A stretch of DNA of 64,000 nt from Promethearchaeota archaeon (GTDB taxonomy: Archaea; Asgardarchaeota; Lokiarchaeia; Sigyniarchaeales; SOKP01): contig JAEOUA010000012.1 in NCBI GenBank assembly GCA_016839555.1, forward strand, positions 124,001 to 188,000. Direction: 5' to 3'. Positions within the stretch are counted from its first letter, which is position 1. Every line of letters begins with the position of its first letter. The notes below the pieces were generated by a model. It was not told the DNA's origin. It worked only from the letters and a program-made list of their open reading frames with translations, and ran no database searches. This document shows positions 18,458-28,333 of this stretch, in pieces. The position numbers were made by a program, and so were the translations under genes.

Positions 18458-20170
18458 TTATATTAATTTTAAATATTCGATATAATCCCTTAAATTACAT
18501 TTTACGATTTCGAAATTTATTAATTCAGAACCAAATAAATGAACAATTTTTTTAATTACTTGGGTTGCATCCTTTTTTGGAAATATTTTATATTTCTCAT
18601 TCCTACGCTCTTCAATAATTATTACCGAATCAAGATTAAATAATGTTTTTAGAGTCTCTTCCGTTGGATAATTTAATTCAATTTTTATGATTTCTCCCTC
18701 TTGAGGAACTTGGCATGTCAACTCGTCTACAATTCCAACCTCTGTTTTTTTGTCAGTTATAGTAATTACTTTGTCGCAATTTTCTACAAACTCTTCAGGC
18801 CCTTCTACCAAGAATATTACATGAAATTCTTTTTTAATATTATCTAATGCGTTTTTGAATTCCTTATATTGTAATCTGTTAAATATTTCTTCTTGCATTG
18901 AAAACATTATGATATCAGCAGATTGTATAAGAGCTCTTGCGATTGAAAAAAGTAAGAAGTCTATTGGTTCTAAATCTTTTACTTTTTGATTTTCTTTAAA
19001 TGTTAATCCTGTTAATTGGAGTATTTTTTTAATAAAATCCCGTTTCTTCTTGAATTTTTTTAGAAAAGTAATGAATTTCCAAAAATATCCTTTAGTAATC
19101 AATTCATCGATTAGAGTTGATAATCCAGCTTCTTGTATTTTAGTTCTTAATTCCTCATCCTCAAAACTCGATTCAAATTTAATCTTTATGTTAGATTTTA
19201 TTGCATCCTTGACTTTCTGGTTGGAAATTTTTGGTTCGATTGGTTTAGGTAACACGAAGATTCTCTTTTGATCTTCTTGAGAGAGTAATTGTACAAATTT
19301 TCCAAAAAATTTTATAGTTCCAGAGAAAACTTGCTCTTTACCCGCTATAGCATTATATAATTTCATTACATTTGCCTTTTCAATAAATTCCTCTTTTTTG
19401 GTATTGAATAAAATTCCTATTGATTGCCCTCTATGTACTTTAAGCGAGATATTATTAATTAATTGCCCAGTTGAAACTTTTTTTAATAATAAGATTTGAT
19501 ATTTTTTATAATACTCCACCAACCTTAATAGCTTTAGAATATAATTAATTAAGTGGTCTATTATATCTGTGATATGAGGTGGGTTTAATTCCTCCCAATT
19601 TCTTAATTCCTCAAAATCCAAAAAAGTTTCTAAGTTGATAATTTTTAAAAGGTTTCTTGAAAAGTAAAAAGTAGGTTTTAAAGGATACTTTTCAAGATCC
19701 ACCTTTAATTCCGTAGAAAACTCAGGAAAATATAGTATGATCTCCCTAAAATATGGAATATTATCGATAGCATAATTTTCAAATCTTTGGTCTATTAATT
19801 TTACCTCCATATCTAATATTTTTAAATGATATTGGAATTCCCGTTCTATTAACTCATCAATCCGATTAATAATTTTCATTGGACTTATCAACCCGTCATC
19901 ATCAAAATCGGGATCTATCAAAACATCATTAAAATCAACTTCCGTCTCAATTGGGGTATATATTTCTAAGATGGGCATTGCTTTCTCCAAAACATCCTGA
20001 TTAGGAAAGAATAATATCTCAATATAGCTCCTTTTATAATCCAAATCCAAAATGGTTGATACTCCGAAAGTATCTTTTTTATAAATCATCCAATAATGCT
20101 CAGAATGTCTGATAGTAGTATTTATTTTTTCCCGAATTAACTCTAATTCTTCCTTTCTAGTTCTATTCAA
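18458..20170 (-). CDS. Degenerate ABC ATPase with UBC/RWD-like N-terminal domain
   Basis: The 570-residue protein has two parts. Residues about 1-225 carry a UBC/RWD-like pattern: strand-rich segments, the turn region LEKYPLKPTFYFSRN, then WEELNPPHITDIIDHLINYI as the closing helices. Residues about 230-500 follow the ABC ATPase layout, but the catalytic motifs are lost: the Walker A position reads GILFNTKKEEF instead of GxxGxGKS/T, the signature region reads LEPIDFLLFSIARAL with no LSGGQ, and Walker B is degraded (ADIIMFSMQEE). It is thus a pseudo-ATPase, likely structural or regulatory. It overlaps the fusion ATPase gene upstream by eight bases. The UBC/RWD call is tentative. Confidence 0.65.
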   Translation of the reverse strand: MNRTRKEELELIREKINTTIRHSEHYWMIYKKDTFGVSTILDLDYKRSYIEILFFPNQDVLEKAMPILEIYTPIETEVDFNDVLIDPDFDDDGLISPMKIINRIDELIEREFQYHLKILDMEVKLIDQRFENYAIDNIPYFREIILYFPEFSTELKVDLEKYPLKPTFYFSRNLLKIINLETFLDFEELRNWEELNPPHITDIIDHLINYILKLLRLVEYYKKYQILLLKKVSTGQLINNISLKVHRGQSIGILFNTKKEEFIEKANVMKLYNAIAGKEQVFSGTIKFFGKFVQLLSQEDQKRIFVLPKPIEPKISNQKVKDAIKSNIKIKFESSFEDEELRTKIQEAGLSTLIDELITKGYFWKFITFLKKFKKKRDFIKKILQLTGLTFKENQKVKDLEPIDFLLFSIARALIQSADIIMFSMQEEIFNRLQYKEFKNALDNIKKEFHVIFLVEGPEEFVENCDKVITITDKKTEVGIVDELTCQVPQEGEIIKIELNYPTEETLKTLFNLDSVIIIEERRNEKYKIFPKKDATQVIKKIVHLFGSELINFEIVKCNLRDYIEYLKLI

Positions 20171-23100
20171 TTTTTGGAACCTCCATTGCTTTGTATCTAA
20201 AATATTCTTCCATTTTACTATCAGATTGATTTATTCCCAATATAGAATTATCTCCAAACTCTTCTCCAACTTCCTTCCTGAGTTTAATTTTAGGCAAATT
20301 AGATAAAATTATATAGTCTGTACCTACCTTATTTTCCAGTGCTTTTTTAATTCCTTCTATTGCTTCTAATCTTTCTATGGCATCATCTTGGGGATCATAG
20401 AAAAATAATTCTAATGATCTTCCACCGCCTGGGAGTTGAGATAATAATTCTCTAGGTGTTCCGAAATCTATCATACCACGCCCTCTACCAAAAATAACAA
20501 CTTTATTACAAAACTTAGATTCTTCGGGATAATGGGAAATAACTAATAAAGTGGTATTAAATTTTTCATTAATTTTAGTAAGAGATAGCCATAATCTTTC
20601 TCTCACCACAGGATCTAAACCACTCGTAGGTTCATCAAGGATACAAAAAACTGGATTATGAATTAAAGACATTGCAATGCTTACCCTTCGTTTTTCCCCA
20701 CCAGATAAGTTCTTTAATTTTTCATTTATTTTATCCTCAATTTCAAGACTTCTTAAGGTTCGTTTTGCTTTGCTAACTATTTCTTTTTCAGTCATTCCAT
20801 ATTGTTTTCCAAAATAGATTAAATTTTGAAGAGTAGTAAAGTTCAAATATATTTTTCCTAAATCTTGTGGGACATATCCATAGATCGATCTAAATTTTCT
20901 CTTATTTCTTTTAGCATCCATGCCATAGATTTCGCATATTCCTTTATATTTATGCATTCCTAAAACAGCTTTAATAAAAGTAGATTTTCCAGCGCCACTT
21001 TCTCCTAATATACCCAGAATTTCACCATGTTCTATTTTTAAGGAAACATCATTAACAATCAATTTTCGTCTTATATAGATGTTTAAATTTTCACAATATA
21101 AGGTGGGAAATTTCTTCAAATAGTCTCTACTTAGTTTATCTTTGAAACCGAAAGTAGTTCTTATTTTTTTGACTATATAATTTTTTAAATAATAGAAAAT
21201 ATTAATCAAAATTAATAAAACTAAAAGAAGGCCTTCAGATATGGATAAAAAAGCTAATAAATTATTCCATGGGGTAGGATCAAAGGCTTGATCATATCTT
21301 ATTTCATCAATAAATACTAATGCATAAGCGATATTTCTTAGATCTCCCCCAAAAAAAGCATCATCACCAACTCCACCCGTTGTTTGGCTAATGCAGAATC
21401 GAAACCATCTCACTAAATTTTTTATATGTTCTGGCTGCAAATTATACTCATATAAGGCAATTGATCCAAAATAGGTTCCTAAAAATGAAGATGGTAAATC
21501 CAAAAGCGATGAGAGATATGGTATTACATTAAAACCTCCATCATTAGATTGTGCATTTTTGAGAAATTCCATCGCAGCCATTTCTGATAATGGTTCAATA
21601 CCCAAAAAATTTAGCAATGTTAATCCATAATATGTCGAAATTACATCCGAATGAAACCCATAAAATATTCCAAATCCTCCGTCTGCATTTTGAGAGGAAA
21701 CAAGCCAATGTCTTAAACTTATTGGATTTATGAGGGTTATAGCTTTCAAGCTTGTCAAACTATATACCGCCCAATAAGTACTTTCAATAGTAGATATATT
21801 TGAGTTTACAACATCTAATAAAGGTTCATAAGCAGCACCGAAATAAGAAATAATTATATCCAAGTCTTCAGTTAACTTAAAACCTCCATCGGGATTTTGT
21901 AAGGAAGCTAAATATCGTGCTGTAGCAGTTTCATTATTAATCCAGGTTCTAGTATAAGGTAAGAATAATTGACTTATATAAACTGCACAATAAGTAGAAA
22001 AAACACTAGAATTATATCCTGGTTGAGAACCATAACCTCCATCTACAACATTATAGCATGAATTCACGAAATTTGCTATGCTATTTATATTTATAAATAA
22101 TGGAAATTTAGAACCGGCATAATTATAAATAGATTTTACTCCTAAATAATTACTCAATAGAGAAATCTCCCCAATTAATCCATTCATCGCTTGATGATCA
22201 TATAACCAATTATAATAATTTATTTTTACCGTATCACTTATATTTAAGGAAGGTGAAGCATTATTTTCCAATAACCGGATTGAATTCATGGCAGCCCATC
22301 CTGATTTAAAGTCTGACGTTATATTTGAAAAGGAATGAGATCCGAATCCTCCATCAGTATTTTGACAACTAAGTATATAATTTTTAGTACGATTTTCAGA
22401 TGATGGTGTACTATTAAAATGATATATTGACCATAATGAATAATAGGTAGAACTTATATCAGAAAGACTGGCACTTGATGGAGTTGCTCTATATCCTCCA
22501 TCTAATATATTATATAAAGTAGTAAAATATGTTTTAATCCAAGATTCTTCTGTAGAATTATAAGTATTATTCAACTCTAAATAAGCTTTAATTCCAAAAT
22601 AAGTTGTTTCTGCCGTAATAGTATATGTACGATTAGAAAACCTATAATTCCCAAAAAATGCGATTGTATGATTTCCTAACTCTTTTATATAATTTGTTAG
22701 ACTCTCGTTATTATTTTCCAAAATAGAATTAAAATTTAATAATTTTGCTAATCTTATTCCATAATACGTGGAAATTATATCTGCTTCTTCCGCCTCTTCA
22801 TTGTATTTAAAACCATAGCCATTTTCTGCTAAAGAATCCTTAAGATACTCCTTTATTCTATAAATTCTAATTTGATGAGCGGGATTTTCTAAAAATGAAT
22901 CGCTTAAAAGATTAATTGTTTGTATTGCTTTATAAGTGGAATACATATTGCCTAAACCATTTATATCTGAATATGAACCGTCATCATTCTGTTTTTCGAA
23001 TAAATAATCTAAAAAAAATTGTTTCCTGAAAAAAATTAAATGCGGATTCTTATTAGGATTTATTAAACTAGAATTACTAAATGCGATACTTGAAAAATTA

Positions 23101-23336
23101 ATAGAATCAATCGCTCTATAGTTTGCTACTATAGTGGGTTCAACAAACAAACGACTTGAAGGATTTTGATGGGTATATGCAAAATAGAACATATCAGTTT
23201 TATAAGCCTCAACCTCATTTTCTTCGAAATATATTATAAACTGAGAATTAATTATGAAATAAGTTACTAATTGGCTAAAATAAAGCGCAATAATTATTAT
23301 AACATACGTTAATTGGCGTTTCTTTCTTCTATCCAA
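20163..23336 (-). CDS. ABC ATPase fused to an extracytoplasmic prenyltransferase/squalene-cyclase-like toroid
   Basis: This 1057-residue protein starts with a membrane helix (residues about 7-33). About 600 residues of repeats follow, carrying the DGG(F/Y) plus STY signature of prenyltransferase-type alpha/alpha toroids (DDGSYSDINGLGNMYSTY, NTDGGFGSH, NADGGFGIFYGFHSDVISTYYGL, SNDGGFNV). There are many N-x-S/T sites, consistent with an outside location. A second membrane helix (about 705-730) leads to a complete ABC ATPase: GESGAGKST, YVPQDLG, LSGGEKRRVSIA, CILDEPTSGLD and the H-loop ISHYPEES. A C-terminal extension follows. The gene abuts the ATPase gene upstream with no gap. I know of no described ABC subunit with this architecture. 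Confidence 0.85.
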   Translation of the reverse strand: MDRRKKRQLTYVIIIIALYFSQLVTYFIINSQFIIYFEENEVEAYKTDMFYFAYTHQNPSSRLFVEPTIVANYRAIDSINFSSIAFSNSSLINPNKNPHLIFFRKQFFLDYLFEKQNDDGSYSDINGLGNMYSTYKAIQTINLLSDSFLENPAHQIRIYRIKEYLKDSLAENGYGFKYNEEAEEADIISTYYGIRLAKLLNFNSILENNNESLTNYIKELGNHTIAFFGNYRFSNRTYTITAETTYFGIKAYLELNNTYNSTEESWIKTYFTTLYNILDGGYRATPSSASLSDISSTYYSLWSIYHFNSTPSSENRTKNYILSCQNTDGGFGSHSFSNITSDFKSGWAAMNSIRLLENNASPSLNISDTVKINYYNWLYDHQAMNGLIGEISLLSNYLGVKSIYNYAGSKFPLFININSIANFVNSCYNVVDGGYGSQPGYNSSVFSTYCAVYISQLFLPYTRTWINNETATARYLASLQNPDGGFKLTEDLDIIISYFGAAYEPLLDVVNSNISTIESTYWAVYSLTSLKAITLINPISLRHWLVSSQNADGGFGIFYGFHSDVISTYYGLTLLNFLGIEPLSEMAAMEFLKNAQSNDGGFNVIPYLSSLLDLPSSFLGTYFGSIALYEYNLQPEHIKNLVRWFRFCISQTTGGVGDDAFFGGDLRNIAYALVFIDEIRYDQAFDPTPWNNLLAFLSISEGLLLVLLILINIFYYLKNYIVKKIRTTFGFKDKLSRDYLKKFPTLYCENLNIYIRRKLIVNDVSLKIEHGEILGILGESGAGKSTFIKAVLGMHKYKGICEIYGMDAKRNKRKFRSIYGYVPQDLGKIYLNFTTLQNLIYFGKQYGMTEKEIVSKAKRTLRSLEIEDKINEKLKNLSGGEKRRVSIAMSLIHNPVFCILDEPTSGLDPVVRERLWLSLTKINEKFNTTLLVISHYPEESKFCNKVVIFGRGRGMIDFGTPRELLSQLPGGGRSLELFFYDPQDDAIERLEAIEGIKKALENKVGTDYIILSNLPKIKLRKEVGEEFGDNSILGINQSDSKMEEYFRYKAMEVPKIE

Positions 23337-24437
23337 TTATATACCACCACTCTTCTCTGATTTCTCGTTTTCAGTATTTTTTAAGTGTTCTTCCTCTTCT
23401 TTAGTTTCTCCAATTTTTATTTCTTGTTCTCTTTCCTTTTCTTCTTCTTCTTGAATTCTAATTTGGAAATATCTTCTAAAATTAGCGCTGTCTCTACTCA
23501 TTGAAATAATTTTTATTCCTTTTTCAAATAAATAATCAATAAATGGATTAATGTTTTTTCCAAAATCATATAAAAAGACCTCTATATTAATATTTCCTAC
23601 TCTCGAAATTCTTTCACAATATTCAAATGCTTTTATTATATCTATTTTCTCTTGAGTTAAATCTTGAATTGTTAATCTGACCAATAAGCCATTACTTGGG
23701 AGTGTTTGGATTAAATTATGGGGGCTATCAAATGCTAATAATTCTCCTTCTCGTAAAATGGCAGTTTTATCACAAATTAGAGCAGCTTCAAGATCATGAG
23801 TAATTATGAACATTGTTGTCCCCAATTTTCTATTAAGTATTTTGAGATAATTTAATATATCGTATCGCTTATTTGCATCAACTCCTGTTGTTGGTTCATC
23901 AAGAAATAACACTTCTGGATTATGAATGAGCCCTATTGCCATAGAAACTCTTTTTTTTTCACCGCCACTCAGCTTTTTTAAAGCATTTTTCCATGTGTCT
24001 TCTGGAATATCTAATATTGAAAATAATTCCTCTGCAACCTCTTTAGCTTTTTCTTTTTTCATTCCATAATTAGAAGCAAATGTTTCAACATTTACTAAAG
24101 GAGATAATTCATAATAGAGATTTAATAATTCTAATTGAGGCACATACCCGATTCTACTCAATATTTTTTGATGGTTTTTCTCTTTTGCTGGATTTAAATG
24201 AGTTACTAACACATCTCCAGTCCAGTTTTTACTTTTAATCTGACAAGTCAACACCCTTATGATAGTAGTTTTTCCTGCACCTGAAATTCCAAATAATCCT
24301 ATTATTTCACCTTTCCTAACTTCAAAGGAGACATCATGAATGATGTGTGCCTTTCCAAATGTGACATTCAAACCCTGTACCTTAACTACTATCTCATTTG
24401 AATTTAATTCTTTTATGATATCCACCTCATACTTCAT
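23337..24437 (-). CDS. ABC-2 exporter ATPase subunit
   Basis: This 366-residue ATPase has intact motifs: Walker A GISGAGKTT, Q-loop YVPQLELL, signature LSGGEKKRVSMA, Walker B VLFLDEPTTGVD and H-loop ITHDLEAA. After the ATPase (about residue 230) comes a DrrA-type C-terminal domain and then a very acidic Lys/Glu tail (about 320-366). It would power the two permeases encoded upstream. It overlaps the second permease gene by 11 bases and runs straight into the toroid-ATPase gene, so translation is probably coupled. The cargo is unknown; DrrA-like pumps move hydrophobic compounds, lipids or polysaccharides. Confidence 0.9.
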   Translation of the reverse strand: MKYEVDIIKELNSNEIVVKVQGLNVTFGKAHIIHDVSFEVRKGEIIGLFGISGAGKTTIIRVLTCQIKSKNWTGDVLVTHLNPAKEKNHQKILSRIGYVPQLELLNLYYELSPLVNVETFASNYGMKKEKAKEVAEELFSILDIPEDTWKNALKKLSGGEKKRVSMAIGLIHNPEVLFLDEPTTGVDANKRYDILNYLKILNRKLGTTMFIITHDLEAALICDKTAILREGELLAFDSPHNLIQTLPSNGLLVRLTIQDLTQEKIDIIKAFEYCERISRVGNINIEVFLYDFGKNINPFIDYLFEKGIKIISMSRDSANFRRYFQIRIQEEEEKEREQEIKIGETKEEEEHLKNTENEKSEKSGGI

Positions 24438-25593
24438 ATCTCCTTCTATAAAAAAAAATAAATGTGAAAATATTTAATATTAGACTTACTGCAAGTAGCA
24501 TATAAAAATGGAATCCAAAAACTGAAACTCCTTTTGTAAGAATTGATTGTATCATTGGACCACCGTGAGATAGAGGTAAAATATATGAAATTGCTTGAAG
24601 ATAAATGGGCATACTCTCTATTGGTACAAATGATCCAGATAACAAAATAATAATAACAAAGGAGGCCAAAAATAACTGGTTTGCCTCGGTTTTGGTCTTA
24701 CTTACGGAACTAATGAATGTCCCAATGCTTAAACCGCTATATCCAATCATATATATAGCTAAGAATAAATTTATTATTGTTCCTTTAACGAATAAACCAC
24801 CAAACAAGGCGGCAAGGACTATTCCTAGCTCTTGGATAAATAAAATAATCGAAAATGTTAGGAATTTCGCGAAAAGTATTTCTTTTCTCTTTATGGGTGT
24901 TAATAAGAGTCTCGGAATAGGTTTTTCTTTTACTATAATCAATATCGTTAAGACATTCGCAATACCAAATACCATTAGAGGAAGCATAACAACTAATGTT
25001 GAATTGAAGCCCTCATTGTATTCTTTGGGAATTGAAAATGGAGTAAAAGCATTAAGTTTTACTTGAGGGGTCAAATTATTATCATTAGTAAAAATTTTAA
25101 TTGAATCATATACTGCATTAAGATTATTTTGAATATCTGTAATTCGAGATGAATCGGGGATACAATTAATCAACCCCGGAAGCCCATTTACGAGCATTTC
25201 AGTAAAATCCACGGGTATTACAATTATACATTTTATTTCAGAATATAATAGTTGTTGTCTTGCTAATTCCATAGCATAAGGATACTTACTCGTATTATAA
25301 ATAGCTTTTGGAAATAAGTAAAAGGATTTAATTACAGCATCAATATAAGGTTTCGTATAATTATCAACTGCTATTTCCGTAAAATTATTCGGATTTATAT
25401 AAGCGTTGGAATCATTAGAGACAATAGCAACCGGTAATGGGGAAAAAGTAACTTTTTCTTGCTCCATTGATGAAAGCAATATAATTATACCCGGAGGTAA
25501 TAAAAGAGCTATTATTATATTCCAAGGATCTGTTCTTATTAATCTGAATTCTTTTTTAATCATTTTAAAAAATCTATAGGAACTATGTTTCAT
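24427..25593 (-). CDS. ABC-2 type permease, second of two
   Basis: The 388-residue protein has one N-terminal membrane helix (WNIIIALLLPPGIIILLSS), an extracytoplasmic domain of about 150 residues, and then five to six hydrophobic helices ending at RRRYEV. That is the ABC-2/YhgE-Pip/LinJ-type layout of drug and lipid exporters. It is homologous to the other permease upstream: both have the pattern PLPVAIVSND-like first strand, SGxxxP (SGSFVPIESMP) before the last helices, and FPLAHA/LPLSHGGP. The two probably form the heterodimeric pore. The ATG is preceded by an SD-like AGGAAT. Confidence 0.88.
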   Translation of the reverse strand: MKHSSYRFFKMIKKEFRLIRTDPWNIIIALLLPPGIIILLSSMEQEKVTFSPLPVAIVSNDSNAYINPNNFTEIAVDNYTKPYIDAVIKSFYLFPKAIYNTSKYPYAMELARQQLLYSEIKCIIVIPVDFTEMLVNGLPGLINCIPDSSRITDIQNNLNAVYDSIKIFTNDNNLTPQVKLNAFTPFSIPKEYNEGFNSTLVVMLPLMVFGIANVLTILIIVKEKPIPRLLLTPIKRKEILFAKFLTFSIILFIQELGIVLAALFGGLFVKGTIINLFLAIYMIGYSGLSIGTFISSVSKTKTEANQLFLASFVIIILLSGSFVPIESMPIYLQAISYILPLSHGGPMIQSILTKGVSVFGFHFYMLLAVSLILNIFTFIFFYRRRYEV

Positions 25594-25659
25594 ATTCCTG
25601 AAAGTTTCCTTGGTTTTACGAATTAATTTCTCCTTTATCTCATTTATATCGGGGATAAA

Positions 25660-26814
25660 TTACACCTCCACTTTTTTAAATAAAAATATTATATACGATA
25701 AAATGAGATATACACTACTTAAAATTAATAAACCTAAAAATGCCATTAGATTTAATGGTAATCCCTTAAACGTAATATCGTAAATGAGGGGGATGGCATG
25801 AGCTAAGGGAAATATATATACAATTGCTCGCATAATAGTGGGCAATCCTTCTGGATCAATGTAAATACCAGAAAATAGCATGATTACCACGAAAAGGATC
25901 ATATATAATTGATTCGCTTGCTGTTCCGTACCACTAAGTGAAGATATAAACAAACCTATTGATACCCCTGCCAGCCCCACGCCAAGTAGGACTAAAAGCA
26001 ACTCAAATAAGGAACCAAGAGCATATAATCCAAATAACGCTGTGCCTATAAAAATTTCACCTGCTTGTAATACCATAATCAGAACATTCGCAATTAATTT
26101 ACTTAAGACAATGGAACCTTTTGAGGCAGGAGTAATTAACATTCTTGGTAATGGTTCATCAGATACTATTGAAAGACATGCTAAATTCATTGTTGTCCCA
26201 ATAATAATTAGGGGAATGGTTAATGGAAACGCATAATTTAGCGTTTGTTTTTCCCAAAAGGGGACTTCAAATTCTAAATAAGGTATAACAGCAGTTAAAT
26301 TCTCCGTTATCTCTATCTTTTGCCTAAAAGAAGCTATAGGTTCTTGCATTGCAACTTGAATGGCATCAGTAGCTTGTGAATCAGATCCATCAACAAAATA
26401 TGCGATATAACTTGAAGTTTTATTTTCAATGCTTTCAGAAAAATCTTCTGGTAATACTAAAAAGACATCAATTTCTTCATTTTGAAGTAAATCCATATTC
26501 TTTTCATATGCATATAAAAATAGCGCTCCAGATGAGCAAGGATAATAGCCTTGGAAGCCAAAGGAACCAAGGCCCTCTACAAAGACTTTGGCAAAATCAT
26601 CCTCATATTCGGAAGTATTAGAGGGGTAATTACCATAAGTAGGCATCTCATCTATCGAAATAATGCTCGCATTGAAAAATTTGGTAACACTTCCCCCCGT
26701 AGTTAATCCAAAAATAACAATTAAAATGATAGGAATTGAGAATAATAATATAAGGGAGCGCTTATCTGCTCTGATTCTCCCAAGTTCCTTTCGTACTAAG
26801 GTGCTGAGCTTCAT
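25660..26814 (-). CDS. ABC-2 type permease, first gene of the cassette
   Basis: This 384-residue permease has the same layout as its neighbour: TM1 (SLILLFSIPIILIVIFGL), an external domain (about 40-180, including IDVFLVLPEDFSESI), then five to six helices with GIYIDPEGLP and FPLAHAIPLIYD before the last. It is the promoter-proximal gene of the six-gene minus-strand run. The 66-base gap to the next gene is the longest inside the operon's core. Upstream of it (26815-26860) lies a TTAATAATT-type repeat stretch that probably contains the TATA element. Confidence 0.88.
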   Translation of the reverse strand: MKLSTLVRKELGRIRADKRSLILLFSIPIILIVIFGLTTGGSVTKFFNASIISIDEMPTYGNYPSNTSEYEDDFAKVFVEGLGSFGFQGYYPCSSGALFLYAYEKNMDLLQNEEIDVFLVLPEDFSESIENKTSSYIAYFVDGSDSQATDAIQVAMQEPIASFRQKIEITENLTAVIPYLEFEVPFWEKQTLNYAFPLTIPLIIIGTTMNLACLSIVSDEPLPRMLITPASKGSIVLSKLIANVLIMVLQAGEIFIGTALFGLYALGSLFELLLVLLGVGLAGVSIGLFISSLSGTEQQANQLYMILFVVIMLFSGIYIDPEGLPTIMRAIVYIFPLAHAIPLIYDITFKGLPLNLMAFLGLLILSSVYLILSYIIFLFKKVEV

Positions 26815-26990
26815 ATTAGAATTAATAATTAATAATTAATAATAAAAGACAAATGATAAAAAATAAAAATTAATTTAATTATAAAATTCGAAATTAAAAA
26901 TTTTGTCTTCTCTTATTCCACACTCATATTTCAAATATTTAATTGAAATTCCATTTCTATTATATAAAAAACCTAGAAAGATACTCTTAA

Positions 26991-28121
26991 TTATAGAATG
27001 GACTTTCTATTCTGAAATTTATGAAGTCTCTTTAAAGCTTCTAATTTTTCTTGCTTTTCTAAACGAGACTGATCAATGGCATCTTTTAATATTTGTGCGC
27101 ATTTTTCCATTCTTTGTAGATTAACCGGATAAGGGATACCATCTTTTCCTCCTACTGCATAGCTATATTTTGCTGGATCCTTCCAACTTGGAGCTTCTCC
27201 CCAAATAAATTCTGAGATTAAAGCTAAGGCCCTAATCATTCCAGGTCCTAAACCTTCAATTTTCAATAAATCAGTATAGTCGTTTAATCCGATTTGCTTT
27301 GCCATATCAACGCTTTCCCATTTTAGAGTGAAAGGAATTGGCATATCGAGACGAGGAATCTTTTTTACCTTAATTGCTTTTTCTGGCATAGCAAAATCAT
27401 AAAGGCTTTTTTGTGAAGTGTCTTTTAACCTATGGAGATATCTTTTAATTCTCTTCGCTCCTTCATTAATTAAATCTAGAGACACCTTTCGAGATTCATG
27501 ACTTTTGGAACTTACCATATCCAAAACTTTATTTTTATAGACTTCTGTTGTAATATCTTTATGAGGATCATCAATAAAACTCTTAAGTCCTGAATGCCAA
27601 TGATATCTTCTCGCTTTCTTAATAGTTCCATCAAGACCTTGTTGAACAATCCCCCATTTATCTTCCGAAACAATCATGAGGTGATGGTATAATGAAAAGC
27701 CATCTTGCAGAGCAACATTATCAATCTTAGCAACTAATCGACTAATTTCGGCCAAATCATTCACATTATCTTCATTATAATCTAAAATATTAGCATTTTT
27801 ATTTAGATGCTCCCTAACTTTTGTAGCATTTTTCCCTTTTCCACCCGCTATAATTAATCCATGCTCCTTAGGCTTTATTATTTGCTTGAGAATACCTCCC
27901 AATACCGTTGTGCATCCGCTTGAATGCCAATCAAAGCCTAAAATACACGCTAGCCCTTGAAACCAATAAGTGTCAGATAAGCGCTTAATAATTCCATTGG
28001 GCCCCTCAAAATCATATAAGATATCAAAAATAGGTTTTCCTAAGGATATCATCCTCCTCAATAACCAGTGAGGCGCCTTAGAGCTATGTAATGGAAGCGT
28101 TGCTATCCCTACTTTACTCAT
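26991..28121 (-). CDS. DUF763 family protein
   Basis: This 376-residue protein is recognised as DUF763 from its start, VGIATLPLHSSKAPHWLLRRM, and from WFQGLACILGFDWHSSGCTT. It is a conserved archaeal and thermophile family with no established function. A helix-hairpin-helix-like stretch (LLKIEGLGPGMIRALALIS) occurs near residue 285, which would fit nucleic-acid binding. The C-terminus is a charged helix. It is a single gene just upstream of the ABC cassette in the same direction, but a 176-base gap and the AT-rich promoter region of the cassette argue for separate transcription. Confidence 0.88.
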   Translation of the reverse strand: MSKVGIATLPLHSSKAPHWLLRRMISLGKPIFDILYDFEGPNGIIKRLSDTYWFQGLACILGFDWHSSGCTTVLGGILKQIIKPKEHGLIIAGGKGKNATKVREHLNKNANILDYNEDNVNDLAEISRLVAKIDNVALQDGFSLYHHLMIVSEDKWGIVQQGLDGTIKKARRYHWHSGLKSFIDDPHKDITTEVYKNKVLDMVSSKSHESRKVSLDLINEGAKRIKRYLHRLKDTSQKSLYDFAMPEKAIKVKKIPRLDMPIPFTLKWESVDMAKQIGLNDYTDLLKIEGLGPGMIRALALISEFIWGEAPSWKDPAKYSYAVGGKDGIPYPVNLQRMEKCAQILKDAIDQSRLEKQEKLEALKRLHKFQNRKSIL

Positions 28122-28333
28122 AATAATATACTAAAACAAGCTTTTATTTACTATAATTTTTTATTAATCCAAATTATAATAGCCTATAAAAGTATTAAAA
28201 AGCCCAGATACTAAGGAATTTGTAATTTACCTTCATTTTTATGTTTTTTAGAAATTTATTTAAGTTATATTAAAATACTTAAGTATTGAAATCAATTTTT
28301 TTTGATTTAAAAAAAATCAAATGGGATGAATTT

